NCBI GenBank assembly: GCA_032622095.1
Contig: CP136061.1
Location: 36,275,797 to 36,339,796 of the forward strand
DNA from: Siphonodentalium dalli
Taxonomy: Eukaryota > Mollusca > Scaphopoda > Gadilida > Siphonodentaliidae
Direction of reading: 5' to 3'
DNA: 64,000 bases
This document shows, piece after piece, positions 33,164-44,820 of the stretch (the first letter of the stretch is position 1; each line of letters begins with the position of its first letter). The translations under genes and the position numbers were made by a program. Below the pieces are notes generated by a model. It was not told the DNA's origin. It did not search any database and was given only the letters and a program-made list of their open reading frames with translations.

Positions 33164-33672
33164 GACGTAATAAACCATTTCCAAATATGGAGTGCATTCC
33201 TGGCGTAGTAAATGTTTGTGAGAATCGTAGTATTTGGAAATAGTTATAAATACAACAAGATGCGAAAGAATAATCAGTCATGGATATCGTTGACTGATAT
33301 AACTCGAAGATGATGTCTCCTATATTGTGATAAGTAAAATTATTTATTGTATATCCAGTATTCAGTTTTCCAACAATAGTTGAGTTTGACAATGTATGGG
33401 AAGGTTGTCAACGCGTCATTGCCTCTGATTCGTGAAGTGATCCGTTATGCCGTAAACCAATGAAATCACGCGCGTGCTTCCCCACTCTCCAATGAAATGG
33501 AGGGAATCCCATCAATTCAGTAACTGATTATGAATGAGATTTCCAGAGACGTAATTATTGTAAAATTTTCGTCGGCTTTTAAACAGACTGATGGTGCCAC
33601 TGAACTACTTCTATGCATGGGAAACTGGGAAACTTTACTGAATTAAGCACGTGAACTGCGACACGAATTAAG
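33164..33672. other. No gene recognised
   Basis: Interior of the older inverted-repeat element; no coding motifs noticed. Confidence 0.4.
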
Positions 33673-34019
33673 TTAACCCTTTACCCAACAGAACGGCCCT
33701 GTGCCAATGCATTCTCTTATATATGCGAGTCGACCATAGGTCGCCTCGCATATATAAGAGAATGCATTGGCTTAACACATTAAACAATTTTTTTTAGGCC
33801 AATGCATTCTCTTATATATGCGAGGCGACCTATGGTCGACTCGCATATATAATAGAATGCATTGGCACAGGGCATAACTGTAACTATCACAATGTGGTCA
33901 AGGAGCCGGTTCCAATGATATCCATATGTGTATGGTTCTATTGAGACAGACCGAAGATATTTTAGGCTGTTGAAGCTTTATTTGGCCGGTTTTGGCCGGT
34001 TTGTTGGGTAAAGGGTTAA
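33673..34019 (+). mobile_element. TTAA-flanked piggyBac-type MITE, CCCTTTACCCAACA termini
   Basis: TTAA at 33673-33676 and 34016-34019. CCCTTTACCCAACA and its exact complement form 14-bp termini, 18 bp with TTAA. The CCC start and TTAA target fit piggyBac. It contains two back-to-back palindromes of the TGTGACCCGCC family at 33697-33872. Confidence 0.85.
33697..33872. repeat. Paired 70-bp palindromes, MITE-derived, inside a piggyBac-type MITE
   Basis: Two GCATTCTCTTATATATGCG palindromes in mirror arrangement separated by about 20 bases, bounded by CCCTGTGCC / GGCACAGGG. It equals the family MITE without its outer termini and without its centre. Confidence 0.85.
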
Positions 34020-34382
34020 CGGACGGTCATTTCGGGATAGTGCTTTTGAGCAGTAAAAACTATTTCAAATAACTTCACACATACGGTAGCAGGGTTAGAT
34101 CATATCCACATTAATTGTTTAGCGACAACAATACAGAGCAATCAGTCCAATAAGATACACATGTTAAATCTAAAGTGAACATTGGAAAATGTCAAAGCAC
34201 TGAACAATAACCTGAAAAACATTCAGAGTGAAATACTTGATATTAATATTTTAGGGGTGTTTGTTCACAAATCACTGTAACAGTTTTGTTTTCATAACAA
34301 TGGACTCAACGCGTGACATTTCGTGATTGTAGAAATATCAATAATGAATATAAGAACACAGTTTATCTATTCGATTGTTGTG
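34020..34382. other. No gene recognised
   Basis: No structure noticed. Confidence 0.4.
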
Positions 34383-34553
34383 AATGCCGCGTCGTTGTAG
34401 AAATTAAATATAGTGGACACTTCCAGAGACGAACATCCGTTAGGATTATTTTTTTGGTTATCTTTTTAAAGAGACTGTGGCACCATTAAAGGCCTTTGAA
34501 GAGGGTTCATGTGAAATTACATACACGCCTGTGAAGAGAACTATCATCAACAT
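34383..34553 (-). repeat. Intact arm of host inverted repeat, unoccupied insertion site
   Basis: On the minus strand this reads ...CTCTTCACAGGCGTGTATG..., with a single CGTGTA (34522-34527), where the other arm carries the 9.6 kb palindrome between two CGTGTA copies. Confidence 0.85.
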
Positions 34554-34636
34554 CTGTTCGGATTATTTTTCTTCGTGGGGTAATGTTTTAAAGGGAGACT
34601 GCTCGCCAATTGCCATAAATTCCAGGAAATAACAAA

Positions 34637-34865
34637 TATTGATTGACTGGTTGATTGAGGGTTTAACGTCGTTTTAGCCGCTGGGCCATATCACGCCCAA
34701 GAACATAATCAGGTATAAAAAATATCACAAGGAGGCAACTGTGTAGATAAATCAGACAGTGGATTAGATTAAAAAATGAGCTACGTACAAATAAAAGCAC
34801 ACAAGGTGAACGTTTCCACTTGGAGTCAGGAACACTCAAGAACTGACTGGTGTGATAGCATACTA
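34637..34865 (+). repeat. SINE-like dispersed repeat, TTTAACGTCGTT family
   Basis: Shares with 61790-62010 (inverted): TTGATT, TTTAACGTCGTT, GAACATAAT, GACAGTGG, AGCACACAAG, GAGTCAGGAA, in order, over about 220 bp. TTGATTG...TTTAACGTCGTT strings are a pattern I recall from mollusc repeats. No tRNA promoter boxes were confirmed. Confidence 0.65.
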
Positions 34866-35188
34866 TAAAACGTATAAAAGTAGTATACATAATAATACAT
34901 AAGAATACATAATAAATACCAAAGAAATAACTTGAAATTACCAAAGTTGCACATCGAAATATGTAAATCAGTTTTTAACATCAGATTGTGCATTGAGAAT
35001 ATATTTATAATATTATATGAATCGCACATGAACCTTTATCAATGCGTCAAGCTGACGGTCGGATGAGTTAGACAGAAGAATGTCATCTTTCACCCATTCG
35101 GCAGCCTCAATCCACACATACTCATTGGTGCCTTTTAGTGTTAATCGTTTCTCATCAAGCATCTGGTCGAATTTTTATACTTCAAATA
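34866..35188. other. No gene recognised
   Basis: No structure noticed. Confidence 0.4.
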
Positions 35189-35619
35189 TGTGACCCGCCA
35201 TATCAATTCCAGTCGTAAGTCGGGATTTTTTTACCCTGTGCCAATGCATTCTCTTATATATGCGAGTCGACCATAGGTCGCCTCGCATACATAAGAGAAT
35301 GCATTGGCCTAACCATTTTTTACAATTTTAATAATTTTTTCTTGTATTCTTTAACAATTTTATAATTTCACCCATACAGAGCCCCAGACAAACATGAGCA
35401 GACAACACTCTTCTATATGCTTCTATATATGTGTGGGGCTCCCTGCAGGGTAATGAATGCCTTTTATTTTATGTCCTAAAAATTGTAAGAAACATTTATT
35501 TTAAAAAAATGATAAAAAATTGTTAGGCCAATGCATTCTCTTATATGTGCGAGGCGACCTATGGTCGACTCGCATATATAAGAGAATGCATTGGCACAGG
35601 GTAAAAAAAATCCCGATTT
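35189..35619 (+). mobile_element. MITE copy C (TGTGACCCGCC family), right tip missing
   Basis: TA-flanked left end, both palindromes and centre present. The right end stops at AAAAATCCCGATTT, lacking the last 35 bp of the terminus. It lies just 3' of the decayed non-LTR ORF1. Confidence 0.85.
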
Positions 35620-35769
35620 TTGTTGTGGAGCTATATCACCAACGCGAATGGACTGTGATGCAGTAACTGACCCAAGTTGAGAGAATTGTTTGTGAGCAAC
35701 GGGTGCACCTTCGGTATATGTGATACAAAGTTTTGGACAATTGCTATATTAGTTAAATCAATATGTGTC

Positions 35770-38189
35770 GCTTATGATACACGAATAGTTTTGGCCTGGC
35801 TGTTGTCTGTCTGAGTGTCTGTCTGAGTACTTTTTGTAGAAACGACAGCAGAGTATATGACTGGTTGAGTTGATGGTCGAGCACCAACTATTTTCTTTGC
35901 AACGAAATATGATAGATGGTTCTCAGCCTTACACCGTTGAATTTTGAATACATTGTCCCATATGTCCATGAACGATCCATTGCATCATGTGAACCTTGAC
36001 AATTTGAAAAATTTAATTATCATGACCAGAAACAGAACAGCGTGTACATAGGGTTTCTTTACCTTTACAATGTTCTTGGCCATGACTGTATCCCGGACAT
36101 TTAAAACACCGCAGGGGATTTGGAACATATGTAGAACAATCTGTCTCCATATATCCAACCTTCAATATGGGCGGACGTTCGCACCGATTGAAAGTCAAAA
36201 GATAACTATGCAAAGGAACTTTTAGTCCATAAACTGTCTTAGAAAATATGCGAACATCAGCAACTCCACGTGGTACCACTTCGTCCAGTATCTCCGACAA
36301 AGAAGAGCGGAGATATCGCCGGTTCTAAAAACTCCTATTTGTGAGTATTTAGTATAGAAAGGGTTAAACTTATTATCTGAACATTTCCTAAGGAAACTAC
36401 TCATCAATGAGTATTTAATATAGAAAGGGTTAAACTTATTATCTGAACATTTCCTATGGGATAACTACTCATTAATGATGCTTTAGTATATGGTTAAATC
36501 CTATGGGATAACTACTCGTCGATGATGCTTCAGCATATAAAGGGTTAAACCTATTATATGAACATTTCCTGTGGGATAACTACTCGTCAATGATGCTTAA
36601 TATATACAGGGTTAAACATATTATCTGAACAGTTCCTGTGGGATAACTACTCATTGATGCTTTAGTATATAAATGGTTAAACTTATTATCTGAACATTTC
36701 CTAAGGGATAACTACTCATCAATGATGCTTTAGTATATAGATGGTCAAACTGACTATCTGAACATTTCCTATGGGATAATTACTCATGAATGATGCTTCA
36801 GCATATAAAGGGTTAAGTATAGAACGGGTTAATCTGAACATTTCCTATGGGATAAATACTCATCAATGATGCTTTAGTATAGACAGGGTTAAACTTATTA
36901 TCTGAACATTCCTATGGGATAACTACTCACCAATGATGCTTTGGTATAGAAAGGGTTAAACATATTATCTGAACATTTCCTAAGGGATAAATACTCATCA
37001 ATGATGCTTTAGTATAGACAGGGTTAAACTTATTATCTGAACATTCCTATGGGATAACTACTCACCAATGATGCTTTGGTATAGAAAGGGTTAAACATAT
37101 TATCTGAACATTTCCTATGGGATAACTACTCACCAATGATGCTTTAGTATAGAAAGGGTTAAACATATTATCTGAACATTTCCTATGTGATAACTACTCA
37201 TCAATGATGCTTTGGTATAGAAAGGGTTAAACTTATTATCTGAACATTTCCTATGGGATAACTACTCACCAATGATGCTTTAGTGTAGAAAGGGTTAAAC
37301 TTATTATCTGAACATTTCCTATGGGATAACTACTCATCAATGATGCTTTAGTATATAGATGGTCAAACTGACTATCTGAACATTTCCTATGGGATAATTA
37401 CTCATGAATGATGCTTCAGCATATAAAGGGTTAAGTATAGAACGGGTTAATCTGAACATTTCCTATGGGATAAATACTCATCAATGATGCTTTAGTATAG
37501 ACAGGGTTAAACTTATTATCTGAACATTCCTATGTGATAACTACTCATCAATGATGCTTTGGTATAGAAAGGGTTAAACTTATTATCTGAACATTTCCTA
37601 TGGGATAAATACTCATCAATGATGCTTTAGTATAGAAAGGGTTAAACTTATTATCTGAACATTCCTATGGGATAACTACTCATCAATGATCCTTTGGTAT
37701 AGAAAGGGTTAAACTTATTATCTGAACATTTCCTATGGGATAAATACTCATCAATGATGCTTTAGTATAGAAAGGGTTAAACTTATTATCTGAACATTCC
37801 TATGGGATAACTACTCATCAATGATGCTTTGGTATAGAAAGGGTTAAACTTATTATCTGAACATTTCCTATGGGATAACTACTCATCTATTCAATGTTTT
37901 GTGATGGGCAACCGTGACTGGGGTTTGTGTAATATTTGTTATCTGAAATTTCTTTGAACATTCAAGCATGATAGAGCCAGTCACTGGCCCGGACCTGATC
38001 GGTTTGACATATTTCAATTGTCCACCAATACTTTGATGTGTCTTATCAATGAAACATACAGAAGGTATGTTAACAGTCGGGTCGAAGCTACGAACCAAGT
38101 ACTGAGGGAATACCCCAGCATCATTGGACATAAGTGAGTCATCATTCTTACGATCAGGTCGTGTTTGTTTTTTTTATTTCAGTTGCCAT
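35770..38189 (-). pseudogene. Non-LTR retrotransposon ORF1 (gag-like, CCHC zinc knuckles), decayed and split by a satellite array
   Basis: Minus strand. A probable start ATG at 38187-38189 reads MATEIKK, then a run of eight A shifts frame into TRPDRKNDDSLMSNDAGVF. N-terminal part to about 37890 ends TQTPVTVAHHKTLN. The 36335-37890 array interrupts. Coding resumes RRYLRSSLSEILDEVVPRGV (about 36336-36280), then LLTFNRCERPPILKVGY, NPLRCFKC and a CCHC knuckle (CFKCPGYSHGQEHC) with a second started (CTRCSVSGHDN). A frame change at about 36000 leads to DIWDNVFKIQRCKAENHLSY and a Ser/Thr/Gln tail ending near 35772. This order, Pro-Asn-Pro-Leu-Arg-Cys-Phe-Lys-Cys box included, is typical of ORF1 nucleic-acid-binding proteins of Jockey/CR1-like elements. 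No ORF2 follows; MITE copy C does. It may or may not belong with the RT at 3408. Confidence 0.8.
36335..37890 (+). repeat. 68-bp satellite array inside the ORF1 pseudogene
   Basis: About 22-23 units of ATGATGCTTTAGTATAGAAA, GGGTTAAACTTATTATCTG, AACATTTCCTATGGGATAAC, TACTCATCA. A block of roughly 600 bp with distinctive variants (GATGGTCAAACTGACTATC, then AAGGGTTAAGTATAGAACGG) occurs twice (about 36720 and 37340), a higher-order repeat. Every unit contains TAGTATAGAAAGGGTTAA, the right terminus plus TTAA of the piggyBac-type MITE at 59625-60343. Confidence 0.95.
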
Positions 38190-39559
38190 ATCAAAAAGCA
38201 AAAGTGATGACACCTGGGACTTAACTTCACCCCACTCATTTTGTTCCTTATTATGTCCTTCAACTTTTAAGCAATGTTAACAAGAACAAAAAGTGGCCTT
38301 TTAGACTCCAGACAAGATGGCGTCCATCATGGCGCCGTTTTTCAGACAAGACCCTAAGTCAGTTTTATGCAAATTATAGCGGGAAAATCTAGTAAAATGT
38401 ACACAAATGTATATATTTTCTTGAAGCTAAGACATATTGACACTTTTTTGGGCCGAAATTGAAACTCACCATCCAAGATGGCCGCCAAAATGGCCGCCGG
38501 AAGTTGAAAATAAGACATTATTTCACAAATATCTTCTAGATCAATTCATGCTGTTTGGAACTAGTTGAGTAATGCAACTTTATTTAGTGTTTTGTATATT
38601 AACTGATCATTGGAGCAATTAAATATGCAATTATTGGGCTCCTACCCCATTCCGATCCCCCAAAAGTTAGATTTTACAGAATGCGGTATAAAATTTCACA
38701 AAAAAATCACAATTGGGATTCTAGTCATATTTCAACAAGAAATGAACAGAACTTTGTAATATAAGTGAGGCATATCAATACCTATGAATATTCCAAATCA
38801 CTGGAACCAAAACTCTTATTTTGGCTCAAAATGGCTGCCAATATGGCCGCCATAATATGGAAAATGGTAAATATTACACCAGCGTGTCCTGCAATCGCTT
38901 ACACTTTGTGGTTGATGTATAAAATTGGCTATTCTGCATTCTATACATTGAATACTAACATGTCTGATGCACCATGGTTAATTGATACTATTGTCACCAC
39001 TGACATCGTCAAAAATATATGACTTTTCTCTCAAAAATTTTACATAAATATTGGCAAAAAATCACTTTTCAGGTTTGGACCATTTTTTTCAGGTAAAATA
39101 TAACTATCTTTGGATTGAAAGGTGTTTATTGTTTTGGTCTATTTAAACGTGTCACACTACGGTCTTTATAGACCAAATTGTTCAAGATGGCTCCCAAAAT
39201 GGCAACAAATTTGTAAAATGTTAATTTTTTACATATATCCCGAACATTCGGTGCATTATCCGAAAAGGTAGCAAATTGTGACTCACTTGGTTATAATACG
39301 TGTTAGTTAATTAACTGACAACTACATGTTCTATTCTGGTTGTCCCAGTTCCGTATGGGGCATGACAAATTCATTTTAAAGCATGTAGTTTTGCCGAGAA
39401 CCTCTTTTGTGATTTTGGCCATATTTATCGAAAGGAAATGGGCAGAACTTTGAGACAGAACTGAGATGGACCGTAATCTTTGGCTATTCTGATAAAATAA
39501 ATGCCAACAGGATACAGTGTGGATGCCAAGATCGTAGCCAGGGAGTTACTCTATGATCA

Positions 39560-40800
39560 TATGTGAGGTGAATAGGTATACAGGGAGTTATTGTATGGCA
39601 TGACTGATGTGAGTAGGTATACAATGAGTGACTATATGGTTATGAGTGGGTTGTCCATGGTAAGATGCATCTAGGTATACGGGGAGAGGTCATGGTCGGG
39701 TGTGAGGTGAATCGGTATGCATGGAGTGACTGTATGGTGTATGATTGTGAATATCCAGTACGGGTGCACCCGGTGTGCCTGTATGGCCATTGGTGTGGTG
39801 TATGGATATAGCTACATGGTCATCTTTGTATTGATTATGTATATATGAAGTGACTGTAAGGTCATGGTGGGCTGTACATGTGTTGTCTATATGATCATGG
39901 ATTTGGTGTGTGGATAAATAGGGAGTGATTTTATGGTTACGGGTAATGTGTATAGGTATATGTGGAGTGACTGTACGATCATGATTGAATATGAATACCT
40001 GGAGTAAACTGGGTGGACATTATCGAGCGTGTGGGTATATAGGGAGTGTCCTTGTGGTAACGGGTGGGATGTATATTTATATATCTCGTGGATGTATTAT
40101 CACTGGTGGGTGTATAGGGCTTAGCTGTATTACCATGGCTGGTGTGTATGATTATACAGTGAATTGCTGAATTGTCATGTGTGAGGTGTATAAATTATGC
40201 AAGTATGGATTGTTTGAGTGGGCGTGTGTGCGGGTTTTATTTTTATATCTGGAATGGCTGAATGGCCATTAGTGAGGTTTACATATATACCTGGAGTGAA
40301 TCTATGGTCTAGGGTGGGCTGCATATGTATATTGAATGGTTATATGACTATTTGTGTCGAATAGGTATACAGGTAGTGACTGTATGGTTAATGATGAGAT
40401 GAGTACATGTAGGTATACAAGTAGTAACTGTATGATCATAAATGTAATGAACACCTATACAGGGGTTGACTAAATGGTAATGTGTCAGGTGTATGAGTAT
40501 ACCTGGTGTTCCTCTTTGGTGACTCGTGGCGATATGGTCATGTGTAGGTTATACCAGTATACACATGTGTTGCTTTATTGTCTTGAGCGAGGGATATGTG
40601 TATACAGAGAGTGGCTATATGGCCATGGATGGGTAGGTGCATATGCATACATGGAGTGACTATACTGACATGGTTGGGGTGTATTAGTATATATTGAGTG
40701 GCTATTCGGCTATGGTGTGACAAATAGGGATACAGGGAGTGACATGGCCAATGTTGAGGTGAATATGTATGGATTGACCATGATCATGTATGACTCTCTG
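39560..40800 (+). repeat. 43-bp minisatellite, plus-facing half of the foldback
   Basis: Degenerate units of TAGGTATACAGGGAGTGAC, TGTATGGTCATG, GGTGAGGTG. Highly diverged between units, so old. Confidence 0.9.
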
Positions 40801-40849
40801 ACATGACCTCTCTATTGATTAACATATCCTTGAGTTATTGTGGAAAGCG

Positions 40850-41480
40850 ATAGCCACCCAAGGTACACATGTACAACCCACCCATTACCACAGTCACTCC
40901 ATATGTACATAAACACCACACAAATGACAACATAGTTACCCACTTTATACACGTACACCTGATCAGACAGCCATACTTGGTTATACCCGTACATACCACA
41001 AATGATGATACAGCCACGAGTCACCATGCATGAACACCAGGTATACACCTACACCCGACACGTGACCATATAGTCACTATATGTATACATATTCACTACA
41101 TTCACGACCATACAGTCACTCTTTGTATACATATTCACCTCACCATGGACCATACAGCCACTGTATGTATACCTATTCGCCATACCCATGACCATAGAGT
41201 CAATCCAGGTATACATATGCACATCACCAATGGTGAGCCCTTCCAGATATACCAATACCCACACATACGACCACTCATAAGTTCCATACTTGCCATACTC
41301 ATACAAGCCATCCGTGATCATACATCTACTCCCCATACACCACCAATGATAACACATCCACAACATATATAAATATACCACCACCGTTACCAACAAGGCA
41401 CTCCCTATATACCCACACATCATTCATGACCATACAATAACTCCATGTATACCTATTATCCTCATCTATGATCATATAGT
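40850..41480 (-). repeat. 43-bp minisatellite, minus-facing half of the foldback
   Basis: Same unit in reverse complement (CACTCCATGTATACCTATT, CATGACCATACAGTCACT). The switch of orientation is near 40800-40850. Open frames here are repeat artefacts. Confidence 0.9.
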
Positions 41481-42822
41481 AACTCCCTGGCTGCCATCTT
41501 GGCTTCCACCCTGTATCCAGTTGAAAATTGTTTACCATAATGGGCCAGAATACCCATATGTCATGGTTCATCTCAGTTCCGTCTCAAAGTTCTGCCCATT
41601 TCCTTACAATAATATGGCCAGAATTATAAAAGAGGTTCTCCGCAAAATTCCATCCTGCAACTTTGAAATGAATTTGTCATGCCCCACACGGAACTGGGAC
41701 AAACATAATAGAACGTAGCTGTCAGTTAATTAACTAACACGTACAATAACCAAGTGAGTCACAATTTCCTACCTTTTTCGGATAACGCAGAGAATAATGT
41801 TCGGGATATGTTAACTTTTAACTTTTTACAAATTTGGTTGCCATTTTGGAAGCCATCTTGAGCAATTTAGTCTATTAACACCGTAGTGTGACACATTTAA
41901 AATAGACCAAAACAATAAAGACCTTTGATACCAAAGATAGTTGCATTTTACTTGAACAAATGGTCGAACCCTGAAAAGTTAATTTTTGCCGATATTTATG
42001 TCAAGATTGTGAGAGAAAAATACAATATTTCTGGTGATGTCAGAGGTGACAATAGTACAAATTATCCGTGGTGCATCAGACATGTTAGTATGTAATGTAT
42101 AGAATACAGATTAGCCAATTGTATACATCAACCACAACTTGTAAGCGATTACATGACACCCTGGTGCAATATTTACAATTTTCCATATTTTGGCGGCCAT
42201 TTTCGCAGCCATTTTGAGCGAAGGTAAGATTTTTGGTTCCAGAGAGTTGGAATATTCATAGGTAATGATATGCCTCCCTTACGTTACAATGTTCTTTTCA
42301 TTTCTTGTTGAAATATGACTAGAATCCCAATTGTGATTTTTTGTAAAATTTTGTACCGCGTTCTGTAAAATCGAATTTTTGAGTGATCGCAAGGGGCTAG
42401 GACCACATTAATTGCATATTTAATTGCTCCAATGATCAGTTAATATACAAAACACAAAATAAAGTCATATTACTCAACCAGTTTCAAACAGCATGAATTG
42501 ATCTAGAAGATATTTGTGAAAAAATGTCTTATTTTCAACTTCCGGCGGCCATTTTGGCGGCCATCTTGGATGGTGAGTTTCAATTTTGGCCCAAAAAAGT
42601 GTGATTATGTCTTAGCTTCACATATACATTTGTATACATTTTACTAGATTTTCCCGCTATAATTTGCATAAAACTGACTTAGAGTCTGGTCAGATAAACG
42701 GCGGCCATGATGGACGCCATCTTGTCTGGAGTCTAAAAGGCCACTTTTTTTTCTTGTTAACATTGTTTAAAAGTTGAAGGACATAATAAGGAACAAAATG
42801 AGTGGGGTGAAGTTAAGTCCCA

Positions 42823-42840
42823 GGGGGGGGGGGGGGGGGG
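42823..42840 (+). repeat. Run of 18 G at the junction of two repeats
   Basis: Lies exactly between the outer end of the foldback element and the dispersed repeat starting at 42843. Confidence 0.95.
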
Positions 42841-42842
42841 TT

Positions 42843-43250
42843 CAAGGGTACCCATATTAGCTCCCGGACTACTCCACACGATGAGACAGGCGTGAACAAT
42901 ACAGGTGTCAACACTCAACAATCATCAGGACGAACACAACAGAGACAAGAGAACAGAAACATCACGCGTACAACACAAACTAAACATAATACTTCAAACA
43001 ACAGACGAGCAATACGACATATAACACAAAATGAATCTGAAACAGAGGCGTGACTAGCATATTGATTGAGCCGGGTCGACTCAACCACCCGCCTTGAAGA
43101 GATATAGGATCAAAGTGGACCATGGACCATGGGCCGCACTCGCAGGTCGATGCCTCAAGTTGGGACGGCCGCCCTAGTACCACCAGCACTCCCACACCAC
43201 ACATCACGGGATACACCCCACGACAAACAGCGTGCCAATTAGGAAAGTAT
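42843..43250 (+). repeat. Dispersed repeat, inverted partner at 63565-63965
   Basis: Shared in order with the complement of 63565-63965: ATGAGACA.GCGTGAACA, CAATCATCA / CAACCATCATGA region, GTGACTAGC, GATTGAGCCGGGTC, CGCAGGTCGATG, CACGGGAT. Diverged by many indels. Element class unknown; not recognisably tRNA-derived. Confidence 0.7.
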
Positions 43251-44529
43251 TACCCATCACAGTTGGGTTGTAAGCATATTCTACTCCGGGCCCACACGGG
43301 GTAATAGCAAAGATCTAATATCAATAATAGATAGCAAAAATTATTAATTTGAGTTGAAGATTTCTTCTGTAAACGTTCGGGTTAAACAGACTATCTTAAA
43401 ACCAAATTCAAAAATTTAATAAAAATTTACTTTATGGCTCCAGCCATAAACTAAGTAACGAACTTCCATTTACAAAACGGATAGTGGATTGGGGAACACG
43501 TGGCACACATCGGGCAAACATTATGCTGATACGGGGCGTGAACTCAAGTCATTCACTGACTATAGTATAATATTAATGAGTATTTGGAATGATTATGCAC
43601 ATCATATAACATGTATTTGATACATTTGCCTAAAAAATGTAGAAAAATATATCTATGACGAGCGTTCTAATTTTGCATTCCGGTTTATCTCCCATGTGTA
43701 ATATTACTTCGTACTATGCGCCCAGTCAAATAATGGAAATCTGGTTACCTTATTCTACGAAACAGAGAATAGAAACCAAAAACAACATTTGAGCATATAG
43801 TACCACTTTAACATACTTTTATTTTTGTTTGCGTTCACGTGTATTTTTGTGTTTTTCACATAATCAGAATAATGGAATTCGCCCAGAATTACAGACACAA
43901 CAGGTTTTATTGGAATTAAGATGGTTAACTTTCCCATTGCGAATACCTCAACTATACATGTACAATATCCATCTCCAGACGTGTTAATGTAGTACTTTGT
44001 GCCTTCGAAGGTTCTTCACATTACGCATACTTATGTATCCTCAATGGATATTAAAATTGCTGTGTATATACCTAGAGAGTAACTGATCACATTTAATGGG
44101 AATATTAATGATCCGCCAAGAGCTCGAAGTGAATATTTCGACACAATAGAAAGGCATCTGCCGTTGAATGATGTTAATTATGTATAGTCAAATTCCAAGA
44201 GTTAAATAGCAAAATCAATTGTTGCGCGTTTTACCCGTACATGCGGTAAGCGAAGTTCTATCTTCAGGGAATACAATACATTGTAATTAAAGTTGAATAT
44301 TTGTCGCTAAAACACATATTCTGATTGGCCGAGAGTTGCTAACTTTAATTTTTGATACACCAGCATCGATCGCTGGTCGGAAGACTGATGTTTGAATGGA
44401 GCATGGTGTCATTTGAAACGCGCGTAAAATACGTCATCGTGATGCCAGAAGTCACGCAATCGAGTCAACCCTAACGTAGTTTTCTATGGATGCGATTAAA
44501 ATGAAGTTATTCCTGCGCTGTCACGAGTA
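43251..44529. other. No gene recognised
   Basis: AT-rich, no repeat partner noticed. Confidence 0.4.
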
Positions 44530-44539
44530 ATCCCATGGA

Positions 44540-44820
44540 TTTGATTACCACAGAAAGGATGTCTCACTATCTCACTTCAAAGCATGATATATCGATAACA
44601 ATGTTTTTCTTGAAGTTTCTTTTAACTTTGATGCTGAATTGAATTACAATGGAGAAAAACGACCCCTGTCGAGTTGGATATTCGTGGATTCGAGCATGGA
44701 AAGAGTTTGTGAACTCGCCGGCAAGGCGGCTCGTTCGCAATCAGTTATCATCTCGAATCGTCGAATATCCAACTCGACAGGGTTCGTTTGACCCCTAATT
44801 GGACACGTTTCGCATAAAGA
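44540..44820 (+). repeat. Direct repeat flanking the satellite array, left copy
   Basis: TCTCACTATCTCACTTCAAA, GCATGATATATCGATA, GAATTACAATGGAGA and TCGAATATCCAACTCGACAG all recur in order at 47840-48060 on the other side of the array. Confidence 0.85.
44664..44782. repeat. 119-bp palindrome, CCCTGTCGAGTTGGATATTCG arms
   Basis: Outer arms CCCTGTCGAGTTGGATATTC and complement, next GATTCGAG / CTCGAATC, then a loop around AACTCGCCGGCAAGGCGGC. The right half recurs at 47998-48031 with changes. Confidence 0.85.

Larger units (their letters stand above)
38213..42824. mobile_element. Foldback element, 4.6 kb, 1.3 kb inverted arms with ATGGCCGCC motifs
   Basis: Left arm 38213-39560 pairs with right arm 41480-42824 (CCTGGGACTTAAC ... 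GTTAAGTCCCAGG at the outer ends) with roughly 10 percent divergence by eye. The arms contain repeated AAGATGGCCGCCAAAATGG-type stretches. The inside is filled by a 43-bp minisatellite facing + on the left and - on the right. No coding region of note. It begins about 24 bases upstream of the putative ORF1 start and ends at a run of 18 G. Confidence 0.85.
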
